From positions 7,874,001 through 7,938,000 of the forward strand of contig NZ_CP130720.1 of NCBI RefSeq assembly GCF_035984415.1: a stretch of DNA of 64,000 nucleotides, written 5' to 3'. The notes beneath the pieces were generated by a model. It was not told the DNA's origin. It searched no databases and worked only from the letters and a program-made list of their open reading frames with translations. Shown in pieces: positions 26,501 to 33,681 of this stretch. How positions within the stretch are numbered: the stretch's first letter is position 1; every line of letters starts with the position of its first letter. The stretch comes from Streptomyces sp. NBC_01296. Lineage in GTDB: Bacteria; Actinomycetota; Actinomycetes; Streptomycetales; Streptomycetaceae. A program made the position numbers and the translations under genes.

Positions 26501-26864
26501 GGCCGACGGGACGCTCCTCGCCACCGGCACCTTCGGCAGCGAGACCCTGTCCGGCTGGCAGCAGCTCCACTTCGCCACCCCGGTGGCCATCACCGCGGGC
26601 ACCAGCTACGTGGCCTCCTACCACGCACCGAACGGCAAGTACTCCGTGGACGGCGGCTACTTCACGGCCGCGCACCGCTCCTACCCGCTGGTCGCCCCCG
26701 CCGACGGCAGCGGCGGCGCCAACGGCCTCTACAAGTACGGTGCTTCCGCCGCCTTCCCGACCAACACCTTCGGTTCCGTGAACTACTGGGTCGGCCCCGT
26801 GTTCACCACCACGGCGCCGGCGGGCCTCGCGACGGACGGCTCCACGGAGGTGTCCGGCCAGTGA
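23568..26864 (+). CDS. Secreted DMFase-like protein with Ig-like and two DUF4082 domains
   Basis: The 1098-residue exported protein has a signal peptide (about 1-31). A large domain (about 32-545) resembles the N,N-dimethylformamidase beta-subunit family ('VYRLGYYGGNGARL', 'FMSSGHDEYWT', 'FSGNEVFWKTR'). It is followed by an Ig-like domain (about 556-641), a DUF4082 domain (about 643-806, 'GVRFYKSPANTGTHTGSLW'), a Big_5-type Ig domain (about 813-912) and a second DUF4082 (about 917-1081). DUF4082 may bind carbohydrate. Its place inside the polysaccharide operon suggests an extracellular role in modifying or holding the polymer. True amidase activity is not shown. Confidence 0.85.
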   Translation: MNRRTRLIRYGLFTVVAALMTALLPPAVAGAVDPCGPGTNAIVCENSKPGTPMSDWFAPSAYGDIKGFSAQMSVQAGETVQFKVQSSTPYHVSVYRLGYYGGNGARLMSTAAQAAQTYPANFLPGGNPRSCTTKPATGLVDCGNWPATATWSVPSDAVSGLYVANLDQADGNGVMPYPFVVRNDSSHSDIVVQTSDETWQAYNDYGGQDLYGGGGPAPDGRAYEVSYNRPMDIGGENGLYGSEYQMLSWLERNGYDLSYVSGIDMSTRGAAPLQNHKVFMSSGHDEYWTQDQFTNALTARRAGVNQTYFSGNEVFWKTRLAPSNDGTNTANRTLVCYKETKLSFPQPNGVPDPSGIWTGTFMDPASSANGRPYQPQNQLTGSLFSVNGYRSDAITVPGSFARMRLWRNTTVASLTPSQTATFPVGTLGYEWDSDVEDAARPPGQIQLSSTTVDINDGKLRLDYGNTYGNGTATHSLVAFRDQTSHALVFGAGTVQWSWGLTNMPTGNPDDAVVTEDKRMQQATVNVFADMGVQPKSLQSNLVASTASTDTTGPAITVASPAPNATVPALRPVTITGTAADTGGGVVARVEVSTDGGTTWKATTGVSSWSYKWTPTAPGAVQVKVRAVDDSVNIGATTTVPLTVGPQQCPCTVWPAAAVPGTVNAGDGSAVELGVKIRSSAPGSITGVRFYKSPANTGTHTGSLWSSSGQRLATGTFTNETASGWQQLNFSSPVPVKANTTYIASYFAPNGGYSFDNTFASADAGLAPLTALKSGTDGGNGVYRYSATGGFPSTASSGSNYWVDAVLDTSSASTTPPSVTSTTPQSAATGTAITAQLGATFNEGIDADTLAFTLKDAGGAAVPGNKVLSASNSATFTPSTELGLNTTYTASVQAADLWGNTMAAPVTWTFTTSTSPPTVNCPCTLWGSATVPSTPSVTDDTNSVELGTRFQSAVGGYVTGITFYKGPGNTGTHTGSLWSADGTLLATGTFGSETLSGWQQLHFATPVAITAGTSYVASYHAPNGKYSVDGGYFTAAHRSYPLVAPADGSGGANGLYKYGASAAFPTNTFGSVNYWVGPVFTTTAPAGLATDGSTEVSGQ

Positions 26865-27907
26865 GCACCGTCAGCGTGGTGATCCCCTGCTACAAGTACG
26901 GCCACTTCCTGGCCGACTGCGTCAAGAGCGTCCTGGACGAGCAGCCGGGCGTCGACGTACGGGTCCTGATCATCGACGACGCCTCGCCCGACGACTCCGC
27001 GGAGGTCGCGCGCGCCCTTGCGGCCGCCGACCCCCGCATCGAGGTCCGGGTCCACGAGCGCAACCAGGGCCACATCGCCACCTACAACGAAGGCCTGCTC
27101 GAGTGGGCCGACGGGGACTACGTCGCCCTGCTCTCGGCCGACGACCGGCTGGTCCCCGGGGCCCTGGTCCGCGCCGCGGCGCTGCTCGACGCCCACCCCG
27201 AAGCAGGCTTCGCCTACGGCAGGCCGCTCAGGTTCCGGCACGGCGGACCGCTGCCCGCGGCCCGCACCCGGAGCACCGGTTCTGTGGTCTACCCCGGACG
27301 GTGGTGGCTGGAGCGGCGCTTCCGGGAGGGCACCGGGTGCATCACCTCGCCCGAGGTGGTCGTCCGCACCAGCCTCCAGCGCAAGGTCGGGGGCTACGAC
27401 CCGGACCTCCCGCACGCCGGTGACATCGAGATGTGGATGCGGCTCGCGGCGCACGCCGACGTGGGCTACGTCCGGGGGGCCGACCAGGCCTTCTATCGTG
27501 TCCACGGCAACAACATGTCCACCACGGACTTCGGCGGGCAGCTCGACGACCTGCGCCAGCGCCTCGTCGCCTTCGACTCGGTCCTGGAGAAGTGCGCCGG
27601 CCTGCTCCCGGAGTCCGGCCGGCTGGCGGCCCTGGCGCGGACCCGGCTCGCCCGGTACGCGCTGCGGCGCGCCTACCGCGCGTACGACCGGGGACGCACC
27701 GGGGTGGTTCCCGTCGAGGAGCTGGAGGCCTTCGCCGCCGAGTGCCTGCCGGAGTACACCTCGCTCGCCGAGCACCGGGCGCTGCGCCGGCGGCGGCGGA
27801 TCGGGGCCCGTGTGATGCCGTACCTCCAGCCGCTGGTGCTCTCGGCCGTCGCCGACCGGGGGCGCGAGTGGCTCTGGTGGCAGTCCTGGAAACGCCGAGG
27901 GATTTGA
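26861..27907 (+). CDS. Glycosyltransferase family 2 protein
   Basis: The 348-residue GT-A enzyme starts 'VSTVSVVIPCYKYGHFL', with 'IIDDASPDDSA' and 'LLSADDRL' (DxD-like). The acceptor region 'GDIEMWMRLAAHADVGYV' is typical of GT2 enzymes that lengthen oligosaccharides. Its GTG overlaps the stop of the DMFase-like gene (GTGA). It is the last gene of the plus-strand run before the hairpin at 27981. The transferred sugar is unknown. Confidence 0.88.
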   Translation: MSTVSVVIPCYKYGHFLADCVKSVLDEQPGVDVRVLIIDDASPDDSAEVARALAAADPRIEVRVHERNQGHIATYNEGLLEWADGDYVALLSADDRLVPGALVRAAALLDAHPEAGFAYGRPLRFRHGGPLPAARTRSTGSVVYPGRWWLERRFREGTGCITSPEVVVRTSLQRKVGGYDPDLPHAGDIEMWMRLAAHADVGYVRGADQAFYRVHGNNMSTTDFGGQLDDLRQRLVAFDSVLEKCAGLLPESGRLAALARTRLARYALRRAYRAYDRGRTGVVPVEELEAFAAECLPEYTSLAEHRALRRRRRIGARVMPYLQPLVLSAVADRGREWLWWQSWKRRGI

Positions 27908-27980
27908 TGAAGCAGCAGTACCAGCACTACCGACAGCCCCAACTGCACCACCGCCCCGTCCTCGGGGCACCACCGGCCCG

Positions 27981-28005
27981 GCGGCCCGCTTCCTCAGCGG
28001 GCCGC
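27981..28005. terminator. Hairpin between convergent genes
   Basis: Nine-bp arms GCGGCCCGC and GCGGGCCGC with a 7-nt loop lie after the plus-strand run (stop 27907). They overlap the stop codon of the minus-strand Wzz-like gene (27994). This is a likely bidirectional terminator. Confidence 0.6.
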
Positions 28006-28695
28006 CGCGCCCGCGGGCACCCGGCTCTCGGCCTCGGCCCCGGCCTCGTTCTCCGGACCGGTGTCGGCGCGTTCGCGCCGGCGCCGGTTCCGGCGCGTCA
28101 CGACCTGATCGGTCCACAGGGCGGCGGCCACGGCGCAGACCCCGGCCAGCAGCACCGTCCCGGCCAGCCCGCGGCTCTTGGTCCCGGTCTGCGCCACCGC
28201 CGTCGGCGGTACGAGGAGCGTCACGCTCATCCGGGCCGGCTCCGGGATCTGCTGCTCGGCCTGCAGGTCCGCGAGGCGCTTGGTATAGGCCTCGACGACC
28301 TTCAGCACGGCCAGGTTGGCCGCGGCGGGTTCCGTGTGCTCCGCCTGCACCTGGAGCGAGGGGATCAGATAGCGGGGCGTGACGCTGGTACCGCTGTTGC
28401 GCGGGATCAGCCGGTACGTGCCCGCCACCCCCGCGGCACGCAACTCCGCCGCCCCGGAGGGGGATTCCAGCTGCTGGACCGCCGCGTACGACACGGCGGC
28501 GAGCGGCGGCTGGAGATTGGCGAGCTGGTTCGGCTGGCTGCCGGTCACCGGCGGCTTGAGCACGACGATCGCCGAGCTCACGTAGGTCCGGGTGGGGCGG
28601 AGCACCTGCAGGGCCCCGGCGCCCGCGAGCACCGCCACCAGGAGCAGGACGTACCAGCGGCGGCGGAGCGTGCGGAACAACTCACCAGGCGACAC
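27994..28695 (-). CDS. Wzz-like polysaccharide chain-length determinant protein
   Basis: The 233-residue protein has an N-terminal TM helix after 'LFRTLRRRWYVLLL', an extracytoplasmic domain (about 35-180) and a second TM near 186-202. This is the Wzz/polysaccharide co-polymerase layout. The C-terminus is basic then acidic and lacks any Walker motif, so no BY-kinase is fused. It starts at GTG 28695, divergent from the polymerase fusion gene with only 80 bp between starts. Confidence 0.8.
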   Translation of the reverse strand: MSPGELFRTLRRRWYVLLLVAVLAGAGALQVLRPTRTYVSSAIVVLKPPVTGSQPNQLANLQPPLAAVSYAAVQQLESPSGAAELRAAGVAGTYRLIPRNSGTSVTPRYLIPSLQVQAEHTEPAAANLAVLKVVEAYTKRLADLQAEQQIPEPARMSVTLLVPPTAVAQTGTKSRGLAGTVLLAGVCAVAAALWTDQVVTRRNRRRRERADTGPENEAGAEAESRVPAGAAAR

Positions 28696-28775
28696 AGGAT
28701 TCCTTCCGTCGCGTTCGATCTTCCCAGGACGCGGGTCGGCCCGCCATCGGTTCCGGCAGGCGCAAGGGAGTGTTC

Positions 28776-30791
28776 GTGAGCATCGGTGAAATAGCCGCCG
28801 TGCTGCGGCGCCGCTGGTACGTGATGGTGCCCCTCACGCTGATCGGACTCCTCGCGGGACTGCACCTGTACCGGTCGGTGCCCGTGGCGTACCAGTCGCA
28901 GAGCTCGGTGGCCCTGCTCGACTCCACTGCGGTGGCCGAACTGGCCCCCGCCTTCGGCAACCCCATCTCGAACGCGGGCGGTTCCCTCGTCGTGACCGCG
29001 GACGTGCTGATCAGGACCCTGTCCGGGGCCGACGCCGCGCGCGATCTGCACGGCCTCGGCGTGACCGACCCGTACACGGTCGGCTTCGCCGCGAACACCT
29101 CGGGCCCGATGCTGGCCCTGACCGTCACGGGCACCGACCGGGCGAAGGTGCTCCAGGAGACCAGTACGCTCACCACCTTCGCCGGCGAGCAGCTCAACGC
29201 GCTCCAGGCGGCGGCCAAAGTGCAGCCCGCGTACTTCGTGCAGACCGCCCCCGTGGTGCTGCCGCAGACCCCCAAACCCCAGCTCAAGAGCCGCTACCAG
29301 CAGGTGCTGGGCGTCGTCATCGCGTCCGTCACCGCCGGCTTCACGCTCTCCTTCGTGACGGAGACGCTGATGGTGGCCCGCCGCCGCAGGCGCGAGGCCG
29401 CCGCCGCGGCCGGTGCACCCCGGGCGCGCGTCCGCCGGAGGCTGCGGGGCCGGCAGCCGGACGCCGCCGCGCTGCTCAGCGGCTACCTGGGGCTGGCCTT
29501 CTTCATCCCGTCGAACCTGACCCTGCCGGGCATGGGCGGCGTGGGCACCCCCGCCAACGTGTACGCGCTCCTCGGCCTGTTCTGGTACCTCGCGACCTGG
29601 CTGACCGGCCGGATCCGGCCGGCCGCGGGCACCCGGCTGCCCCGCGTCGTGATGTGGCTGCTGGCCGTCTCGGTGCTGGCCTCGTACCTCGCGAACGCCG
29701 CCCGCGGCAGCTCGCACAAGGAGGTGCTGGGGGCGGACCGCGGCCTGATCGGGCTGCTCGTCTGGGTGTCGATCGTGGTGCTGGTCTCCGCCGGCATCCA
29801 GGACCGGGCCCGCCTGGACGTCCTGCTGCGGCGGGCCGTGGTGATGGGCTCGGTGGTCGCCGCCATCGGCTACTACGACTTCTTCACCGCGACGAACATC
29901 GCCGAACACATCAGCATCCCAGGCCTCCACTCGAGCGTCGCGCAGATCACCACCCTGGACCGCGGGGCGTTCACCAGGCCGCGCTCCACCACGGCCCAGC
30001 CCCTGGAGTTCGGCGGCATGCTCGCCCTGCTGCTGCCCTTCGCCGTACAGCAGGCCTTCGACCCGGTCCGCAGCCACCTCAGCCGCTGGCGGCGCTGGGG
30101 TCCGGTGGCCCTGATGGGCGGCGCCCTGCCGCTGACCGTGTCGCGCACCTCCATCATCGGCGCGCTCATCGTCGTGCTGGTGATGGTGCCGCGCTGGAAG
30201 CCGCAGCGGCGCTGGACCGCGATCGGCCTCCTGATGGGCTCGGTGGCCTGCTTCAAGGTCCTCGTGCCCGGGCTGATCGGCACGATCACCACGCTCTTCG
30301 GGTCCTTCCTGTCGAACTCCGACAGCAGCACCCAGGCCCGTACCGTCAAGTACAGCGCGATCGTCCCCTACCTGGAGGAACGCCCGCTGTTCGGGCGGGG
30401 CCTGGGGACCTTCACGCCGGACCTCTACTTCTTCACCGACAACCAGTACATGCTGACCCTGGCCGAGATGGGGCTGCTGGGGCTCCTCGCCCTCCTGGCG
30501 CTGTTCTTCACCGGCATCCACCAGGGCGGAGCCATCCGCCGGCTCGCCGCCGACGAGTCCGACCGGGAGCTCGGCCAGGCGTTCTTCGCCTCGGCCCTCG
30601 TCGCCCTGGTCAGCAGCGCCACCTTCGACGCCCTCAGCTTCCCGATGTTCGCCGGGATGTTCTTCCTGACGATCGCCGCCGGAGGCAGTCACCTCGGCTT
30701 CATCCGGCGCAGCGCGCCGAAGCCCCGAACCGTGGAGTCCCCATGCCCTCCCGCCGCCACCCGGCCGGATCTCGTGCAGCCGGTCCCGTAG
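28776..30791 (+). CDS. Wzz-like domain fused to O-antigen polymerase/ligase-like domain
   Basis: The 671-residue protein combines two functions normally encoded apart. Residues 1-205 are Wzz-like: 'LRRRWYVMVPL' before TM1, a periplasmic-type segment, and TM2 at about 178-200. Residues about 230-640 hold around ten TM helices with Wzy/WaaL features: 'PLEFGGMLALLLPFAV', 'PLTVSRTSIIGALIV', and 'FGRGLGTFTPDLYFFTDNQY' preceding a final helix pair. I prefer GTG 28776 because AAGGGAG lies six bases upstream; GTG 28770 is also in frame. It probably polymerises lipid-linked repeat units and sets chain length in one polypeptide. Confidence 0.85.
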   Translation: MSIGEIAAVLRRRWYVMVPLTLIGLLAGLHLYRSVPVAYQSQSSVALLDSTAVAELAPAFGNPISNAGGSLVVTADVLIRTLSGADAARDLHGLGVTDPYTVGFAANTSGPMLALTVTGTDRAKVLQETSTLTTFAGEQLNALQAAAKVQPAYFVQTAPVVLPQTPKPQLKSRYQQVLGVVIASVTAGFTLSFVTETLMVARRRRREAAAAAGAPRARVRRRLRGRQPDAAALLSGYLGLAFFIPSNLTLPGMGGVGTPANVYALLGLFWYLATWLTGRIRPAAGTRLPRVVMWLLAVSVLASYLANAARGSSHKEVLGADRGLIGLLVWVSIVVLVSAGIQDRARLDVLLRRAVVMGSVVAAIGYYDFFTATNIAEHISIPGLHSSVAQITTLDRGAFTRPRSTTAQPLEFGGMLALLLPFAVQQAFDPVRSHLSRWRRWGPVALMGGALPLTVSRTSIIGALIVVLVMVPRWKPQRRWTAIGLLMGSVACFKVLVPGLIGTITTLFGSFLSNSDSSTQARTVKYSAIVPYLEERPLFGRGLGTFTPDLYFFTDNQYMLTLAEMGLLGLLALLALFFTGIHQGGAIRRLAADESDRELGQAFFASALVALVSSATFDALSFPMFAGMFFLTIAAGGSHLGFIRRSAPKPRTVESPCPPAATRPDLVQPVP

Positions 30792-31705
30792 CCGTCCTCG
30801 TCGTCACCTGGAACAGCGCCCGGGTGCTGCCCGAGTTCCTGGCCTCCCTGCCGGAGGGCATGGCCGGGCTCGACTGGCGCCTGGTCGTCGCCGACAACGA
30901 CTCGGCCGACGGCACCGTCGACCTGGTCCGGTCGCTCGCCCCGGACGCGACGGTCGTCCAGACCGGCCGCAACGCCGGGTACGCGGCCGGGGTGAACGCC
31001 GCCCTGGAGGCCGCCGCCGGGTGGGAGGGCGGCTTCCGCGCCGCCCTCGTGTGCAATCCCGACATCCGGATGCGGCAGGGCTGCGCCCGGCTCCTCGTCG
31101 ATGCCCTCGACGCCCCGCTGTCGGGCGGACGCCGGGTCGGGATCAGCGTCCCGCTGCTGTACGAGGAGGACGGCACGCTCCAGCACTCGCTGCGCCGGGA
31201 GTCGCGCGTGACGCGAGCCCTGGGCGAGGCGGTGATCGGCAACCGCCGGGCCGGGCGCTTCCCGCGGTGGAGCGAGCTGGTCACCGATCCGTCCGCGTAC
31301 GGGCGGGCGACCGTCGCCGACTGGGCGACCGGTGCGCTGATGGCCCTCTCCCGCCCGTGCCTGGACGCCTGCGGGGCCTGGGACGAGTCGTTCTTCCTGT
31401 ACTCGGAGGAGACCGAGTACTGCCTGCGCGCCCGGGACCGCGGCTTCGCCACCCGGCTCGAGCCCGCGGCCTCGGCCGTCCACCTCGGCGGGGACTCGCA
31501 GGTGTCGCCGCGACTGTGGACGCTGCTGACCCTCAACCGCGTACGCCTCTACGGCCGTCGGCACGGGGCGGCGGCCACCGCCGCCTTCCGCGGTGCCGTA
31601 CTGCTGCGCGAGACCTCGCGGGCGGCGCTCGGCCGGCCGGCGAACAGGGCGGCGGCGCGGGCCCTGGCCAGCCCGTCCGCGCTGCGCGCCACGCCCGGGC
31701 CCTGA
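30743..31705 (+). CDS. Glycosyltransferase family 2 (rhamnosyltransferase-like)
   Basis: The 320-residue GT2 enzyme shows 'VAVLVVTWNSARVLPEFL', 'VVADNDSADGT', 'GRNAGYAAGVNAAL' and 'LVCNPDIRM' (DxD-type), then 'DESFFLYSEETEYCLRARD'. These are typical of the WcaA/RfbF-like rhamnosyl/galactofuranosyl-type group. It starts inside the 3' end of the preceding polymerase gene (49-bp overlap) after GGAG. It is followed closely by the convergent GT gene at 31719. Confidence 0.88.
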   Translation: MPSRRHPAGSRAAGPVAVLVVTWNSARVLPEFLASLPEGMAGLDWRLVVADNDSADGTVDLVRSLAPDATVVQTGRNAGYAAGVNAALEAAAGWEGGFRAALVCNPDIRMRQGCARLLVDALDAPLSGGRRVGISVPLLYEEDGTLQHSLRRESRVTRALGEAVIGNRRAGRFPRWSELVTDPSAYGRATVADWATGALMALSRPCLDACGAWDESFFLYSEETEYCLRARDRGFATRLEPAASAVHLGGDSQVSPRLWTLLTLNRVRLYGRRHGAAATAAFRGAVLLRETSRAALGRPANRAAARALASPSALRATPGP

Positions 31706-31718
31706 AGGGGCCGCCGGA

Positions 31719-32525
31719 TCACCCGGTGGGCGTCTGCCCGTCCCAGACGGTGTAGAAGCTCTCCGGGTTGACCAGGTAGCGGACGGTGGGCCGGGGCACG
31801 TGGCGGACCTCGTGGCGGCGCGCGTAGCGCCGTACGAGCTCCCAGTCCTCGCGCGGCAGCACCTCGGGCGTGCGCCGCAGCCGGCTGAAGTACAGGGACC
31901 GGGTGCGGCGCGCCACGAAGGCGTTGGTGTCGAGGAAGGCCTCGCGGGCGGAGCGGCGCCGGTCGAACGGGACGGACAGCACGTCCCGTTCGGAGCCATC
32001 GGGCAGCACCCGGCGCAGCGCGGTGTAGACGGCGTCGGGCCCGCCGGGCGGCTCCAGCACCGCAAGGGCCTGCTCCAGGTGGTCGGGCTCCCACAGGTTG
32101 TCGTCGTCCAGGAAGGCCACGTACCGCGAGCGGGTCAGCCGTATCCCCACGTTGCGCACGACTCCGGCCGTGGCCGTGTTGCGGGCCAGCGACACGGCGA
32201 ACAGCCGTGGGTCCGAAGGCAGTTCGGGAAGTCCCGCGCCGTCGTCGACGACGATGACCACCTGGTCGGCCACCGTCTGCCCCAGCGCCGAGCGGACCGC
32301 CGCGCGCAGTGCCTCCGGGCGCCGGTGGGTGGCGATCACGGTGGCCACGCGCGCGGCCGGCGGGCTGCCCAGGACGGCGGCGAGCCGGGTGGTCTCGGCG
32401 TCCTCGAAACGGCGCAGCCCCACGGCGGACGGGGCGAGCAGGACCTTGTTCCTGGCCTCGAAGAGCACCAGCCAGCCGAAGGCCCGCTTGAGCAGCTCCC
32501 AAGGGGCCCGGGCGATGCGGTGCAT
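31719..32525 (-). CDS. Glycosyltransferase family 2 protein
   Basis: The 268-residue GT2 enzyme has 'ARVATVIATHRRPEALRAAV' (N-terminal strand at about 60), 'VVDDGAGLP' and 'FLDDDNLWEPDHL' (DDD metal motif). An N-terminal extension of about 55 residues carries an amphipathic helix. GAGAGGA precedes ATG 32525. It is the last gene of the minus-strand polysaccharide run. Donor and acceptor are unknown. Confidence 0.87.
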   Translation of the reverse strand: MHRIARAPWELLKRAFGWLVLFEARNKVLLAPSAVGLRRFEDAETTRLAAVLGSPPAARVATVIATHRRPEALRAAVRSALGQTVADQVVIVVDDGAGLPELPSDPRLFAVSLARNTATAGVVRNVGIRLTRSRYVAFLDDDNLWEPDHLEQALAVLEPPGGPDAVYTALRRVLPDGSERDVLSVPFDRRRSAREAFLDTNAFVARRTRSLYFSRLRRTPEVLPREDWELVRRYARRHEVRHVPRPTVRYLVNPESFYTVWDGQTPTG

Positions 32526-32557
32526 GATGTCCTCTCGATCGTCAGGGGGCACGGTGT

Positions 32558-33676
32558 TCAGGAGGTGGGGCCGGGGACGACGGGCCGGCCGTCGGCCGTG
32601 CGGTTGCCGTGCCACACGTTCCCGGCACCGCCCGCGTTCCAGGCGGCGACCAGCCCGTAGGCACCCCCGTTGGGGTGGTACTGGGCGGAGAACACGTTGT
32701 CCGTGACCTGGATGCCGGTGGCGCCGGGCCCGCCGCCGTAGAGGGCGTACGCCCCGCCGGCCAGCCAGTTTCCGTCCACGGCCACGGAGGAGACGCTGCC
32801 CGTGTCCGCGAAGAGCCCGATGGCCGCGCTGGCGCCCTGCTCCACGGGGACGGGGTTCAGCAGGGTGTTGTGGCGGATGGTGAGGCGGCCCTTGTTGCCG
32901 CCGCCGCTGATGACGGCGTCGGTGTGCTGCCACTCGCCGCCCTGGTTGCGGAAGGCGACGATGTCGTGCACGTAGTTGTCGTGCAGCTCGCCCTGGCCCA
33001 TCGAGAGGGCGTTGCCGAACACGGAGACGTCGCACCAGCCGACCTCGATCGAGCTGCCGCCCATGTTGGAGACCGCGTAGTCGACGCCGCCGTTGTCGGG
33101 GCCCTTGCCCGGTACGGCGGTGATGGTGGTGTGCAGGACCCGCAGGCCGCTGTAGCCGGGGCGGAGGTTGACCCCCCACCAGTTCGCGGACGTGATCCGG
33201 CTGTCGATGATCGTGACGTCGTTGGCGTAGACGTCCAGCGAACCGTGGATGTCCCAGCCCTTGATGACCGTGCCGTCGGTCTTGACGGACATGTTCCCCG
33301 TGTCGTGCCGCTCCAGCGCGATCCGCGGGCCGGTGGTGCGGGCGTCGGGGAATCCGCAGGCGCCGGGCGAGGAGCAGGGGCCCGTGGTGGGCGCCCCGCT
33401 GGTCCCCGGCGAGGGCGTGGCGGAGGGCGGGGCCGTGCCGGCGGAGGGACTCGGACTGCCCGTGGCGGACGGGTCCGCGGAGGACGAGGGCGAGGACGAG
33501 GGCGTGCGTCCGGGGGCGGGGCCGGTGCCGGGGCACTGGAGGGCGCTGTCGGGGCAGGGCCCGGCCGAGGGCTCGCTCACCCCGGTCCGGTCGGCGTCGT
33601 ACAGGGCCAGGACGACGGCCAGTACGAGCAGGGCCAGCAGCCAGGCCCCCAGGCGCCGCCTCCGGTCGGGTGCCAT
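32558..33676 (-). CDS. Membrane-anchored right-handed parallel beta-helix protein
   Basis: The 372-residue protein has an N-terminal TM anchor (about 9-27), a long Pro/Ser/Thr linker (about 40-105) and a parallel beta-helix domain (about 115-365). The helix contains repeated 'VIKGWDIHGSLDVYANDVTI'-type turns and 'ISGGGNKGRLTIRHNTLL'. This layout is seen in polysaccharide lyases, epimerases and glycan-binding proteins, but no certain catalytic triad is visible. It is next to the flippase gene, 5 bp apart, on the same strand. It likely acts on the exported polymer outside the membrane. Confidence 0.82.
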   Translation of the reverse strand: MAPDRRRRLGAWLLALLVLAVVLALYDADRTGVSEPSAGPCPDSALQCPGTGPAPGRTPSSSPSSSADPSATGSPSPSAGTAPPSATPSPGTSGAPTTGPCSSPGACGFPDARTTGPRIALERHDTGNMSVKTDGTVIKGWDIHGSLDVYANDVTIIDSRITSANWWGVNLRPGYSGLRVLHTTITAVPGKGPDNGGVDYAVSNMGGSSIEVGWCDVSVFGNALSMGQGELHDNYVHDIVAFRNQGGEWQHTDAVISGGGNKGRLTIRHNTLLNPVPVEQGASAAIGLFADTGSVSSVAVDGNWLAGGAYALYGGGPGATGIQVTDNVFSAQYHPNGGAYGLVAAWNAGGAGNVWHGNRTADGRPVVPGPTS

Positions 33677-33681
33677 CGCGG

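Noticed and set aside
23637..26675. About 1000-codon antisense open frame opposite the DMFase/DUF4082 gene
   Set aside because: Composition is Gly/Val/Arg-rich without motifs; the plus-strand gene has a signal peptide and clear domains.
28578..30692. About 700-codon antisense frame opposite the Wzz-polymerase fusion
   Set aside because: No start context or domain; its composition mirrors the real gene.
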